DNA of 11,521 nt from SAR324 cluster bacterium (GCA_022572825.1 JACZVE010000054.1:1-11521), one strand, 5' to 3'. Positions 1 to 7,290 are shown, counted from the first letter of the stretch. Notes: generated from the sequence alone by a model not told the origin. Translations and numbers: made by a program.

Positions 1-707
1 AATCCGTCCAGATAGGGCAACTCGGGCTTGAAATAACCGTCGTTGCGCTCGCCCTTCATATTCGACCCGGGGATGAATTGCGCGTTCTTGAACGGCCCGC
101 TGCCAAGGATGTTCTTCTCGTACCAGTGCATGTCCTTGGCCAGTTGATCCGCCTGGTAGATAAAGTTATACGGCATGGCCAGGGCCGGCAGGAAGGCCGG
201 CGAGGCGAACTTCAGCTTGAACACCACCGTGGAATCGTCGGGCGCCTCCACGGAATCCACCATCAGGAAGAAACCCTTGCGGGCGCTGAGGACCCCCTCG
301 GCCGGAAAGATGATCTTCTGGTAAGTGGCCACCACGTCGCGCGCCGTCATGGGGTCGCCGTTATGGAAGCGGATCCCCTTCTTGAGCTTGAAGGTGTAGG
401 TTTTCTTGTCCGAACTGACACTCCAGTCGTTCTCGACAACGTCTCCCTCGATTCTCGCGCCTTTCTTGTCGGTGGGATCGATCCGCAACAGCAGACTGTA
501 AAACGGCGCCACCGGGTGAATCACGGCGTAGGTGGTTTCCTTATGGGCATCCGTACTGGGCAGGCCCGATGCGGGTACGATGTATACCAGCTTGCCCCCA
601 CGCTTCTGGGCCTGGGCTTCGCCCGGCGGGATGAGCGCCAGACCGACCGCCAGCAGGGCGATGAACATCGCGGACAGACATATCCGCAAATGGTGACGAG
701 GTTTCAT
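1..707 (-). CDS. Periplasmic solute-binding protein of a peptide-type ABC importer (SBP_bac_5), partial
   Basis: This is the extracytoplasmic receptor that captures substrate (di/oligopeptide, or possibly nickel or an opine in this family) for an ABC importer. The 235 codons present run off the left edge, so the C-terminal half is missing. Residues 1-33 form a Sec signal peptide: basic n-region, hydrophobic LSAMFIALLAVGLALI, and a likely cleavage after AQA. The family signature YTFKLKKGIRFHNGDP (about 104-119), followed by TARDVVATY, and a later GSGPF (202-206) support family 5. I chose the ATG at 707 because AGGAG lies 7 bases upstream; a second in-frame ATG two codons earlier (713) is only one base from AGGAG. 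The gene follows two matching ATPase genes on the same strand, so it is very likely part of the same transporter. The permease genes should lie beyond the left edge. Substrate cannot be assigned from the sequence. Confidence 0.93.
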   Translation of the reverse strand, partial: MKPRHHLRICLSAMFIALLAVGLALIPPGEAQAQKRGGKLVYIVPASGLPSTDAHKETTYAVIHPVAPFYSLLLRIDPTDKKGARIEGDVVENDWSVSSDKKTYTFKLKKGIRFHNGDPMTARDVVATYQKIIFPAEGVLSARKGFFLMVDSVEAPDDSTVVFKLKFASPAFLPALAMPYNFIYQADQLAKDMHWYEKNILGSGPFKNAQFIPGSNMKGERNDGYFKPELPYLDG

Positions 708-827
708 GGTCATACTCCTATACACGGTTCATGACGGGTTGCGCCGCCGGGAGCTGGGAAATGGGGAGTGCGAGCCTCCCGGGGTCCGGCAACCCAATGA
801 TACGCGTCTCGCTTGAGAGGAATTCCT

Positions 828-855
828 AACATAGCAGCATTTCGGCCGCAATCAA
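828..855 (-). promoter_or_regulatory. Candidate sigma-70 promoter for the solute-binding protein gene
   Basis: On the minus strand TTGATT (850-855) and TATGTT (828-833) are separated by 16 bases, and a TG one base before the -10 gives an extended -10. Each hexamer matches 4 of 6 consensus positions. Transcription would start near 821 and leave a leader of roughly 115 bases before the ATG at 707. It lies in the 208-base gap after the DppF-like gene. A separate promoter would let the receptor be made in excess over the ATPases, which is common for binding proteins. This is inference from motif fit only. Confidence 0.35.
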
Positions 856-915
856 TGCTTGGTTGCACCTGCCGGCCGGCTGCTCCCCCTCCTCCCCTTT
901 TGTGAGGGTTGGTAT

Positions 916-1977
916 TTATTGCGCTTGGCCTTTGCCCCCCTCGATGGCGGCCAGGTTCCGCTCCGACAATGCATGGTGGCAGGCGACCCAGTGACCTTGC
1001 CGCTTCTCTTCGAAGACCGGCACCTCGGAGCGGCAGATATCGGTGGCGATGGGGCAGCGCGGATGAAAAACGCAGCCCGGCGGCGGATTGAGCGGCGAGG
1101 GCACTTCTCCACCGAGAATGACGTGTTCCCGTTCGGCTTCGACGACCGGATCCGGAATGGGCACGGCGGAAAGCAATGCCTGCGTGTACGGGTGCAGGGG
1201 TAGCTCGTACAAGGTGCGGGATGCGGCCAGTTCGGCGATATGGCCCAGATACATCACGGCCACGCGGTCGCTGATGTGCCGCACCACGGACAGGTCGTGG
1301 GCAATGAACAGGTAGGTCAGCCCGAATTTCTCCTGCAACTCTTCCAGCAGGTTGATGACCTGGGCCTGGATGGAAACGTCCAGCGCGGAAACCGCCTCGT
1401 CGCAGACGATGAACGAGGGGTTCATGGACAATGCCCGCGCGATACCCACCCGCTGCCGCTGTCCTCCGCTCAGCTCGTGGGGATAGCGGCTGTGAAGGTC
1501 GGTCGGCAGGCCGGTCAGGGCGAGCAGCTCCTTTACCCTGCTTTCCGTTTCCTGCTTGCTGGTGGTGATTTTGTGTACGTGGGGGCCTTCTCCGATGATC
1601 TGCCCGATGGTCATGCGTGGATTGAGCGAGCTGTAGGGATCCTGAAAAATCACCTGGATTTTCTTGCGCACCTCCCGCAACTGCTCGTTGTTGTACTTGG
1701 TAATGTCTTCCCCGTCGAAGAGGATTTGGCCGGCGGTCGGCCGGGTGAGCTGCAGGATGCAGCGCCCGGTAGTGGTTTTCCCGCAGCCCGATTCGCCCAC
1801 CAGGCCCAGGGTTTCCCCTTGGTTGATGCTGAAGGAGATGTCGTCGACCGCCTTCACCTCCCCAACCCGCCGTTGTAGGACGATCCCCTGGGTGACGGGA
1901 AAATACATCCTCAGGTTCTTCACCTCCAACAACGGTTGTCCGTTGGATGGGGCGGTCTGCGTCAGCGCTTCAGTCAT
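916..1977 (-). CDS. dppF: Peptide ABC transporter ATP-binding protein, DppF/OppF-like
   Basis: One of two cytoplasmic ATPases that would power the peptide-type importer. The 353 residues show the full ABC set: Walker A GESGCGKTT (61-69), Q-loop Q112, signature LSGGQ (169-173), Walker B ending DEAVSALD (193-200, catalytic Glu 194), and switch His 227. The C-terminal oligopeptide/dipeptide extension carries HPYTQALL and four cysteines, C302, C308, C315 and C333. In solved DppD/OppD-type ATPases equivalent cysteines bind a [4Fe-4S] cluster. The start at 1977 has GGAG 8-9 bases upstream, and the gene begins 49 bases after the DppD-like gene, consistent with co-transcription. The OppF/DppF assignment rests on its pairing with a DppD-like partner and on the N-terminal insert MYFPVTQGIV, typical of the F subunit. 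The exact substrate is unknown. Confidence 0.93.
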   Translation of the reverse strand: MTEALTQTAPSNGQPLLEVKNLRMYFPVTQGIVLQRRVGEVKAVDDISFSINQGETLGLVGESGCGKTTTGRCILQLTRPTAGQILFDGEDITKYNNEQLREVRKKIQVIFQDPYSSLNPRMTIGQIIGEGPHVHKITTSKQETESRVKELLALTGLPTDLHSRYPHELSGGQRQRVGIARALSMNPSFIVCDEAVSALDVSIQAQVINLLEELQEKFGLTYLFIAHDLSVVRHISDRVAVMYLGHIAELAASRTLYELPLHPYTQALLSAVPIPDPVVEAEREHVILGGEVPSPLNPPPGCVFHPRCPIATDICRSEVPVFEEKRQGHWVACHHALSERNLAAIEGGKGQAQ

Positions 1978-2026
1978 TCAGCGGCTCCGGGCGCTTCCAA
2001 TGCGATACGCCGTGGGAAAAATAGGG

Positions 2027-3019
2027 TCAGGATGCCACTTTGCCTACCTGATCGAACTTGAAGCATGCCGACCAATGGCCCGGGCTGACCTCGATCAGCG
2101 GAGGAAATTCCCCGCCGCACGTCTGCGGATCGCCGAGGCGGCAGCGCGGCAGGAACCGGCATCCCGGCGTATCCGCGCCCAGGTCCGGCGGCTGGCCCTC
2201 GATGGGGACCAGTTTTTTCTTGACCGTCTCGTCCAGCCGCGGCACCGAGTTGAGCAGGCCCAGCGTGTAGGGGTGCTTCGGGTTGCCATAGATTTCCCGC
2301 GCCGTGGACCGCTCGATAATGCGCCCCGCGTACATGACGTTCACCCGGTCGGCATAGCGGGCCACGATGCCCAGGTTGTGCGTGATGAGAATCATCGCGG
2401 CCCCGTATTGCTTGCTGAGCTCCTTCATCAGCTCCAGAATCTGGGCCTGGATGGTGACGTCCAATGCGGTCGTCGGCTCGTCGGCCAATATCAGGTTGGG
2501 GTTGCAGATCAGCGCCATGGCGATCATCACCCGCTGACGCATGCCCCCACTGAATTGGTGTGGATATTGGCTGAGGCGGCGCTCCGGATCCGAAATGCCC
2601 ACTTGCGTCAACACCTCCACAGCCCGCTGGCGGGCGGCTTTCTTGGTCAAACTGACGTGGGATTCCACGGTCTCGGTCAGTTGGCGCTCGATGGTGAGCA
2701 CGGGGTTGAGCGAGGTCATCGGCTCCTGGAAGACCATGGATATTTCCTTGCCGCGAATCTGACGCACCTGCTCCGCATTCATGCTGAGCAGGTCCTGCCC
2801 GCGGTAAAGCACTTGCCCCTCGGTGATCCGGCCCGGTGGCCAGGGAATGAGCCCCATGATCGAAAGCGCGGTCACCGATTTGCCGCAGCCGCTCTCCCCC
2901 ACCACCGCCAGCGTTTCGCCCTCGTCGATGCCGTAGGACACGCCATCCACGGCCTTGATCACGCGGCCCTGGGTGTAGAAACGCGTGTGCAGATTCTGGA
3001 TTTCCAGTAACGTCGCCAT
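2027..3019 (-). CDS. dppD: Peptide ABC transporter ATP-binding protein, DppD/OppD-like
   Basis: Second ATPase of the importer and first gene of the visible minus-strand operon. It has 330 residues with Walker A GESGCGKSV (41-49), Q-loop Q98, signature FSGGM (156-160), Walker B ending ADEPTTALD (179-187), and switch His 214. FSGGMRQR and DEPTTALDVTIQ are characteristic of the D subunit, as opposed to LSGGQRQR in the F subunit. The C-terminal extension has C287, C293, C301 and C319 (C-X5-C-X7-C-X17-C), matching the Fe-S cluster cysteines known for this family. The ATG at 3019 has only a weak purine-rich GAGCC upstream. No clear promoter was found just upstream; any would lie in the 535-base gap shared with der. 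Confidence 0.93.
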   Translation of the reverse strand: MATLLEIQNLHTRFYTQGRVIKAVDGVSYGIDEGETLAVVGESGCGKSVTALSIMGLIPWPPGRITEGQVLYRGQDLLSMNAEQVRQIRGKEISMVFQEPMTSLNPVLTIERQLTETVESHVSLTKKAARQRAVEVLTQVGISDPERRLSQYPHQFSGGMRQRVMIAMALICNPNLILADEPTTALDVTIQAQILELMKELSKQYGAAMILITHNLGIVARYADRVNVMYAGRIIERSTAREIYGNPKHPYTLGLLNSVPRLDETVKKKLVPIEGQPPDLGADTPGCRFLPRCRLGDPQTCGGEFPPLIEVSPGHWSACFKFDQVGKVAS

Positions 3020-3460
3020 CGGCTCGATTGTGTCGTGTCTACTCAGATTGTTGTGTTTCGGAAATCAGCGCTGCCCGCGAACCGGTCGCGCGGTCGCTGC
3101 CGCGGACATCGCAACGTTAATCACCCGCTCCGCGGATGGTCTGATTGCGGCGGTCCGCTCCCGTGACCCGGCAAAAGGTTCCCCCAAACAGTGTCGGTTG
3201 ACAATCCTACAGCAAGGGATGCGCATTTCAAGCAACGCCCGCGTATGAATATCATCGCCTACCACCATCCGCGCTTAACACAATCCGCGGATATTGCAAT
3301 CCCCAATCCGCCTGGAAGGTGTTCATGCACTTCGCAGGCTGCCCGCGAAACCTTGCCTTCATGCGCCTTTCCGGAGGATGCTCCATCAGTGAGGGAACGC
3401 GATCCGTGCCACGCAAGCCGTACACCGCAAGCGGCACCCCGATATCACTGTCGTGACGGC

Positions 3461-3489
3461 TTGCCTATAATCGCAGGCGAATTGATTAT
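3461..3489 (+). promoter_or_regulatory. Candidate promoter(s) for der
   Basis: Two overlapping readings are possible. A perfect -10 hexamer TATAAT lies at 3466-3471 but has no good -35 at 16-18 bases upstream. Alternatively TTGCCT (3461-3466) and GATTAT (3484-3489) are spaced by exactly 17 bases, each matching 4 of 6 positions. The second arrangement closely parallels the candidate promoter of the mutase gene (5640-5668), including the same AT-rich element 2-3 bases further downstream. Either would give a leader of roughly 60-80 bases before the GTG at 3555. Confidence 0.35.
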
Positions 3490-3509
3490 TACATATTATG
3501 TAAAGTTAT
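3489..3509 (+). repeat. AT-rich palindrome and shared 17-base element, copy 1
   Basis: TTACATA-T-TATGTAA (3489-3503) is a perfect 7-1-7 inverted repeat. Overlapping it, ATATTATGTAAAGTTAT (3493-3509) recurs with one mismatch at 5671-5687. It lies just downstream of the candidate der promoter, where a repressor or a leader-RNA element could act. Function is unknown. Confidence 0.6.
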
Positions 3510-3554
3510 CCCTGCCCAACACCTCACAACAAAACGCAACCCACCCCCCCAACC

Positions 3555-4964
3555 GTGAAGAGCGATCCCGACACCCCGACCCAACGCGCCAAACTCCCGG
3601 TCATCGTCCTGGTAGGGCGCACCAATGTGGGCAAATCGACCTTGTTCAACCGGCTGACGCGAACGCGCCGGGCGCTGGTGACGCCGGTCCCTGGCACGAC
3701 GCGGGACCGGCGCGAGGGAGAGGTCAGGCGCGACGGGTATCACTTCCTATTGGTAGATACCGGAGGCATGGGATTTGGAATTACGCACCCGTTTTCCGCG
3801 CAGGTGGAGGCACAGATTGCCACGGCTGTGCAGAGTGCGGATTTCATCTGGCTGGTGCTCGATGCCGTCGATGGGCTGAACCCGTTCGATCACGATCTCC
3901 ATCGCTGGGTGATCCGTTGCGGCAAGCCGTGCAGCGTGCTGGTGAACAAAGCGGACAATCCGGCACGCCGCGCGGACCTGTCGGAGTATTACCGGCTCGG
4001 TATCGAGGATATTTTTCCCGTATCGGCCCTGCACGGGTCCGGTCTGGAGGATGTACTGGAAGCCACAGGCGCGGCGCTACCCGCAATGCGGCCGGCCGAC
4101 GCGGCGCCGGCGCCGGACGCGGGGCTGCTGAAGGTGGCATTCGTAGGACGGCCCAATGTGGGCAAATCCTCCTTGGTCAATCACATTCTCGGGGAAGCGC
4201 GCATGATCGTGGCTCCCGAACCGGGCACGACGCGCGAGGCGGTTGATACCTCCTTTTCCCTTTACGGCCGCGACTATGTGCTGATAGATACGGCGGGTAT
4301 GCGCCGCAAAGCGCGCACCAAGGAGTATCTGGAAAAAATCGGCGTGCTGCAGTCGCTAGGCGTGCTCAACCGTGTACAGGTGGCCGTGCTGGTGCTGGAT
4401 GCGAGCGAGGCGCCCGCCGTGCAGGATGCGCGGATCGCTAACCAAATCGTCGAACACGGTCGTGCGGTCGTTGTGGCGATGAACAAATGGGACCGCGTGG
4501 GGACGCAGCGCGGGCAGGGGAAGTCCGTCGAGGAGCAAGCGGGGTGGCGCCTGCGCTTCATCGATTACGCGGCACGAGTGCGCACGTGCGCGTTGGACGG
4601 GAGCGGCATGGAACACCTGTTTCGCGAGATCGAAAAGGCCGCGGCCCAGTTCAAGCGGCAAATCCAGACCGCCGACCTGAATCGGATGGTGCAAGCTGCC
4701 GTGCTGCGGAATCCTCCGCCGGCCAAGAGCCGTTCGGAGACCAGGATCTACTACGGCGTGCAGATGGGCAATGGTCCACCGGTCTTCCGCTTTTACACCA
4801 ATCATCCTGCGCAAATGAGCGAGGCGTACACTCGGTTCTTCGACAGTCAACTCCGCTACCACTTCGGATTGAAGGGCACTCCCGTGCGCATCGAATGGCG
4901 TGGCAGGCGGGAATCGCGTCAGACCTCGGCCCGCTTCGGCAGTAAGCAGGCGCCATCGCGCTGA
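3555..4964 (+). CDS. der: Der (EngA) double GTPase, ribosome assembly
   Basis: Der is a tandem GTPase needed for 50S subunit maturation in the cytoplasm. The 469 residues contain two complete G domains and a C-terminal KH-like domain (about 365-450, with the typical YYGVQMGNGPPVFRFYTN stretch). Domain 1: G1 GRTNVGKST (21-29), PGTTRD (46-51), G3 DTGG (68-71), G4 NKAD (131-134), G5 SAL (157-159). Domain 2: G1 GRPNVGKSS (198-206), PGTTRE (223-228), G3 DTAGM (245-249), G4 NKWD (310-313), with TCAL (344-347) in place of the usual SA-type G5. Odd points are Thr 23 where Der normally has Pro in GRPNVGKST, and PGTTRD where PGLTRD is usual. The GTG start at 3555 is the only plausible one: a stop lies upstream in frame, and no Shine-Dalgarno is visible in the C/A-rich leader. 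It stands alone rather than next to hisS or bamB, its common neighbours. A second Der elsewhere cannot be excluded. Confidence 0.95.
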   Translation: MKSDPDTPTQRAKLPVIVLVGRTNVGKSTLFNRLTRTRRALVTPVPGTTRDRREGEVRRDGYHFLLVDTGGMGFGITHPFSAQVEAQIATAVQSADFIWLVLDAVDGLNPFDHDLHRWVIRCGKPCSVLVNKADNPARRADLSEYYRLGIEDIFPVSALHGSGLEDVLEATGAALPAMRPADAAPAPDAGLLKVAFVGRPNVGKSSLVNHILGEARMIVAPEPGTTREAVDTSFSLYGRDYVLIDTAGMRRKARTKEYLEKIGVLQSLGVLNRVQVAVLVLDASEAPAVQDARIANQIVEHGRAVVVAMNKWDRVGTQRGQGKSVEEQAGWRLRFIDYAARVRTCALDGSGMEHLFREIEKAAAQFKRQIQTADLNRMVQAAVLRNPPPAKSRSETRIYYGVQMGNGPPVFRFYTNHPAQMSEAYTRFFDSQLRYHFGLKGTPVRIEWRGRRESRQTSARFGSKQAPSR

Positions 4965-5241
4965 ACCTGCGATACTCGGTAACGCATAGCGTCAGTGCAG
5001 TGGCGCAGGCCCCTCGTTCTTGCATGCGCACCTTTGCCCGTGCCCGAATTGGGGTTGTCCGGCGCCGGATCCGGAGTTTGAACCTCCCCCAATGGTACCC
5101 GGCGCGCCAACCTGGCAACCCGATGCGGTCGATCGGGTTCGAGTTCCCTTGGTCGCAATGGGCGGGCCGTGCGTAGCGGCATCAGCGACTATTGCGGCCG
5201 ATGCCCGCCACGGCGGCGCATCGCAAGCTAGGAGTGGTTAC
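4965..5241. other. Intergenic gap between der and chorismate mutase
   Basis: These 277 bases are GC-rich and contain no convincing gene. An open frame continues upstream from the chorismate mutase start to 5020 but encodes a Pro/Ala-rich, low-complexity stretch without family resemblance, so I regard it as non-coding. A perfect 10-base palindrome CCGGATCCGG occurs near 5065-5075. No U-tract terminator for der was seen. Confidence 0.6.
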
Positions 5242-5523
5242 ATGGCGCAAGACCCGATCCATTCTTTTCGGGAGCAAATTGACCAAATTGACGGACAAAT
5301 ATTGGAGTTGCTCAACCGACGAGCGGCGGCCGCGCTGGAAATCGGCCGGCTGAAACGTGCCAGCCATCAACCGCTTTACGTACCCCTTCGCGAAGAGGCG
5401 GTGCTGCAACGGATGGAGAATGAAAATCGCGGTCCGTTGCCGGCGAGCGCTGTCGAAGCCGTCTTTCGGGCTATCATGAGCGAGATGCGAGCATTGGAAG
5501 AAACCGCGATTTCCCCACGGTGA
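5242..5523 (+). CDS. Free-standing chorismate mutase, AroQ-alpha type (PheA N-terminal-like)
   Basis: Chorismate mutase converts chorismate to prephenate, the branch step to phenylalanine and tyrosine. The 93-residue protein fits the three-helix AroQ fold. Residues aligning with catalytic E. coli CM residues are R10 (Arg11), R27 (Arg28), K38 (Lys39), R50 (Arg51) and E51 (Glu52). The segments LYVPLREEAVL and FRAIMSEMRALE match the CM part of bifunctional proteobacterial PheA, where a prephenate dehydratase domain normally follows directly. Here a TGA follows ten residues later, and none of the three downstream frames (5524-5700) encodes a dehydratase N-terminus. I chose the ATG at 5242 because AGGAG (5230-5234) lies 7 bases upstream and the family homology begins there. 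It may be a genuine monofunctional enzyme or a PheA that lost its second domain. I give no symbol because pheA would imply the fusion. Confidence 0.88.
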   Translation: MAQDPIHSFREQIDQIDGQILELLNRRAAAALEIGRLKRASHQPLYVPLREEAVLQRMENENRGPLPASAVEAVFRAIMSEMRALEETAISPR

Positions 5524-5639
5524 GGGAAGCCCACAAGGGGACGTGGCCGGCCGGTGAATCACAGGCACGCTCATAGCCGCCTACACCCGGCCAAGTGGCG
5601 AATCTGGGCCTAGTTGCGCTACATTGCAGTTAGGAAATT

Positions 5640-5668
5640 TTGGCCCGGCTGCTGCGTTAATTTTTAAT
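5640..5668 (+). promoter_or_regulatory. Candidate sigma-70 promoter for the mutase gene
   Basis: TTGGCC (5640-5645, 4 of 6 consensus) and TTTAAT (5663-5668, 5 of 6) are separated by exactly 17 bases. Transcription would start near 5675, leaving a leader of about 27 bases before the ATG at 5702. The AT-rich 17-base element (5671-5687) would lie across the start site. This is motif-based inference. Confidence 0.45.
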
Positions 5669-5670
5669 CG

Positions 5671-5687
5671 ATATTATGTAAACTTAT
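5671..5687 (+). repeat. Shared 17-base AT-rich element, copy 2
   Basis: ATATTATGTAAACTTAT matches 16 of 17 bases of 3493-3509 upstream of der. It begins 2 bases after the candidate -10 and ends 14 bases before the ATG. The full TTACATA/TATGTAA palindrome of copy 1 is not conserved here; only the right arm is. Confidence 0.6.
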
Positions 5688-5701
5688 TAAACACACCACC
5701 C

Positions 5702-7273
5702 ATGAAACTCCCAACATCCTACAAAACAAGCTCCGAAATCCCCATCAAGGAGACCTACCACGCCTCCGACCTGACCCCTGCCGGCGCAGAGGAGCGCCCC
5801 GGCGAATACCCCTACACGCGCGGCGTACGGCCCGACATGTATCGGGGACGGCTGTGGACGATGCGTCAGTACGCGGGCTTTGGAACGGCCAGGGAATCAA
5901 ACGAGCGCTACCGCTACCTGCTTAAGAACGGCACCACGGGGCTATCCGTCGCCTTCGATCTACCCACGCAGATTGGCTATGACAGCGACGATCCCATGGC
6001 CGAAGGAGAAGTGGGCAAGACCGGGGTGGCGATCGATTCCCTCGAGGACATGGAAATTCTGTTCGATGGCATCCCGCTGGAGCAGGTGTCCGTATCGATG
6101 ACGATCAATGCCACGGCCGCGATTCTGCTGGCGTTGTTGATCGCGGTGGGCAGAAAGCAGGGACTGTCGGCAGATAAGCTGTCCGGAACCGTCCAGAACG
6201 ACATTCTCAAGGAGTATATCGCGCGGGGCACTTACATTTATCCCGCAAGGAATTCGCTGCGCCTGATCACCGATATATTTGCCTATTGCGATACCGAGAT
6301 GCCCAGGTTCAACACCATCTCCATCTCCGGCTACCATATCCGCGAGGCGGGCGCCTCGGCCGTGCAGGAACTGGCGTTCACCTTCTGCAACGCCATCTGC
6401 TATGTGGAATCCGCCCTGGAGGCGGGTCTTCAAGTCGACGATTTCGCCCCGAGGGTCTCGTTTTTCTTCAACGGCCACAACAACTTTTTCGAGGAGATCG
6501 CCAAGTTCCGGGCTGCCCGGCGCATCTGGGCGAAACTGATGAAGGAGCGCTTTCATGCCAAGAACGAGCGCTCCATGATGCTGCGATTTCACACGCAGAC
6601 CGCGGGGAGCACCCTCACCGCGCAGCAGGTGGAGAACAACATCGTGCGGGTAGCGTTTCAGGGACTGGCCGCGGTGCTGGGCGGGACGCAGTCGTTGCAT
6701 ACCAACGGCATGGACGAGGCCCTCAGCCTGCCGACCGAGAAGGCGGCGCGTGTCGCCCTGCGCACGCAGCAGCTCATCGCACATGAATCCGGCGTTACGG
6801 ACACCGTGGACCCGCTGGCGGGGTCTTACTACGTGGAAGCGCTCACCGCCGAGGTGGAAAAGCGGGTCATGGCTTACATCGACCAGGTGGACGAGATGGG
6901 CGGTTCCGTGGAGGCGGTCGGCAATCAGTTCTTCCAAAACGAGATCCGGGCCACGGCCTATCGCACGCAGCGGGAAATCGACCAGGGCGAGCGGATCATC
7001 GTGGGCGTCAATGAGTACGTCAATGACGAGCCGGTCGAGCCCCAGTTATTTTCCGTCGGCGATGCGGTGCGCCAGGAACAGGCCACGCGGCTCGCCACGC
7101 TGCGCGCCCGGCGGGACGCCACACGTGTGGAATCGGCATTGAACGAAATCCGCAGCCGGGCAAGGAGCACGGAGAACCTTATGCCGGCCATCGTGGCCGC
7201 GGTCGAGGTCTATACGACCTTGGGCGAAATCGCCAACGCCCTGCGGGCCGAATGGGGGGTCTATCACGAATAG
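5702..7273 (+). CDS. Methylmalonyl-CoA mutase large (alpha) subunit, substrate-binding part only
   Basis: This subunit holds the acyl-CoA-binding TIM barrel of the coenzyme B12-dependent mutase interconverting (R)-methylmalonyl-CoA and succinyl-CoA. Its 523 residues match two-subunit mutases whose cobalamin domain is a separate small protein; no DxHxxG cobalamin motif is present. Substrate-specificity residues point to methylmalonyl-CoA: Y57 in RQYAGF (Tyr89 of the Propionibacterium enzyme; Phe in isobutyryl-CoA mutase), R175 in KEYIAR (Arg207; Gln in isobutyryl-CoA mutase), F85 in SVAFDL, Q165 in GTVQND, and H212 in SISGYH (His244). TQSLHTN, typical of the family, is at 329-335. I chose ATG 5702 because homology begins soon after it; a TTG at 5624 would add 26 unlike residues. 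No Shine-Dalgarno is visible. The small B12-binding subunit, MeaB-type chaperone and epimerase are all absent from the window. Confidence 0.93.
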   Translation: MKLPTSYKTSSEIPIKETYHASDLTPAGAEERPGEYPYTRGVRPDMYRGRLWTMRQYAGFGTARESNERYRYLLKNGTTGLSVAFDLPTQIGYDSDDPMAEGEVGKTGVAIDSLEDMEILFDGIPLEQVSVSMTINATAAILLALLIAVGRKQGLSADKLSGTVQNDILKEYIARGTYIYPARNSLRLITDIFAYCDTEMPRFNTISISGYHIREAGASAVQELAFTFCNAICYVESALEAGLQVDDFAPRVSFFFNGHNNFFEEIAKFRAARRIWAKLMKERFHAKNERSMMLRFHTQTAGSTLTAQQVENNIVRVAFQGLAAVLGGTQSLHTNGMDEALSLPTEKAARVALRTQQLIAHESGVTDTVDPLAGSYYVEALTAEVEKRVMAYIDQVDEMGGSVEAVGNQFFQNEIRATAYRTQREIDQGERIIVGVNEYVNDEPVEPQLFSVGDAVRQEQATRLATLRARRDATRVESALNEIRSRARSTENLMPAIVAAVEVYTTLGEIANALRAEWGVYHE

Positions 7274-7290
7274 AGGCAGTGTCGCGCGAC

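Larger units (their letters stand above)
3020..3554. other. Divergent intergenic region between dppD-like gene and der
   Basis: These 535 bases separate two divergently transcribed genes. Short open frames occur on both strands (for example minus 3065-3268 and 3252-3437), but none has a recognisable product or good ribosome-binding site, so I treat them as chance. The right end, from about 3461, is abruptly AT-rich and holds promoter-like hexamers and a palindrome listed separately. A TTGACA at 3198-3203 has no partner -10 at the proper distance. I saw no tRNA or terminator. Confidence 0.7.

Noticed and set aside
1664..3010. 448-residue plus-strand frame opposite the ATPase genes
   Set aside because: It is the antisense of two complete ABC ATPases; its His/Leu/Arg-rich translation is typical of a GC-rich shadow frame.
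3198..3203. Perfect TTGACA -35 hexamer
   Set aside because: No -10-like hexamer occurs 16-18 bases downstream on the plus strand.
3065..3268. Possible 67-residue small gene upstream of the dppD-like gene
   Set aside because: No convincing ribosome-binding site or family resemblance, and an overlapping frame on the same strand is equally open.
3191..4246. Long 351-residue plus-strand frame overlapping der
   Set aside because: It lies in another frame over the well-supported Der protein and is Arg/Gly-rich without any domain.
5055..5150. T-arm-like strings (GTTTGAACC and GGTTCGAGTTCCC) suggesting a tRNA
   Set aside because: The flanking bases do not form the 5-bp T stem, and no acceptor, D or anticodon arms can be assembled on either strand.
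5524..5701. Frameshifted prephenate dehydratase domain after chorismate mutase
   Set aside because: All three plus-strand frames were read; each stops early and none has a dehydratase N-terminal sequence.
5960..6937. 325-residue minus-strand frame opposite the mutase gene
   Set aside because: Antisense shadow of a clear methylmalonyl-CoA mutase; no recognisable motif.
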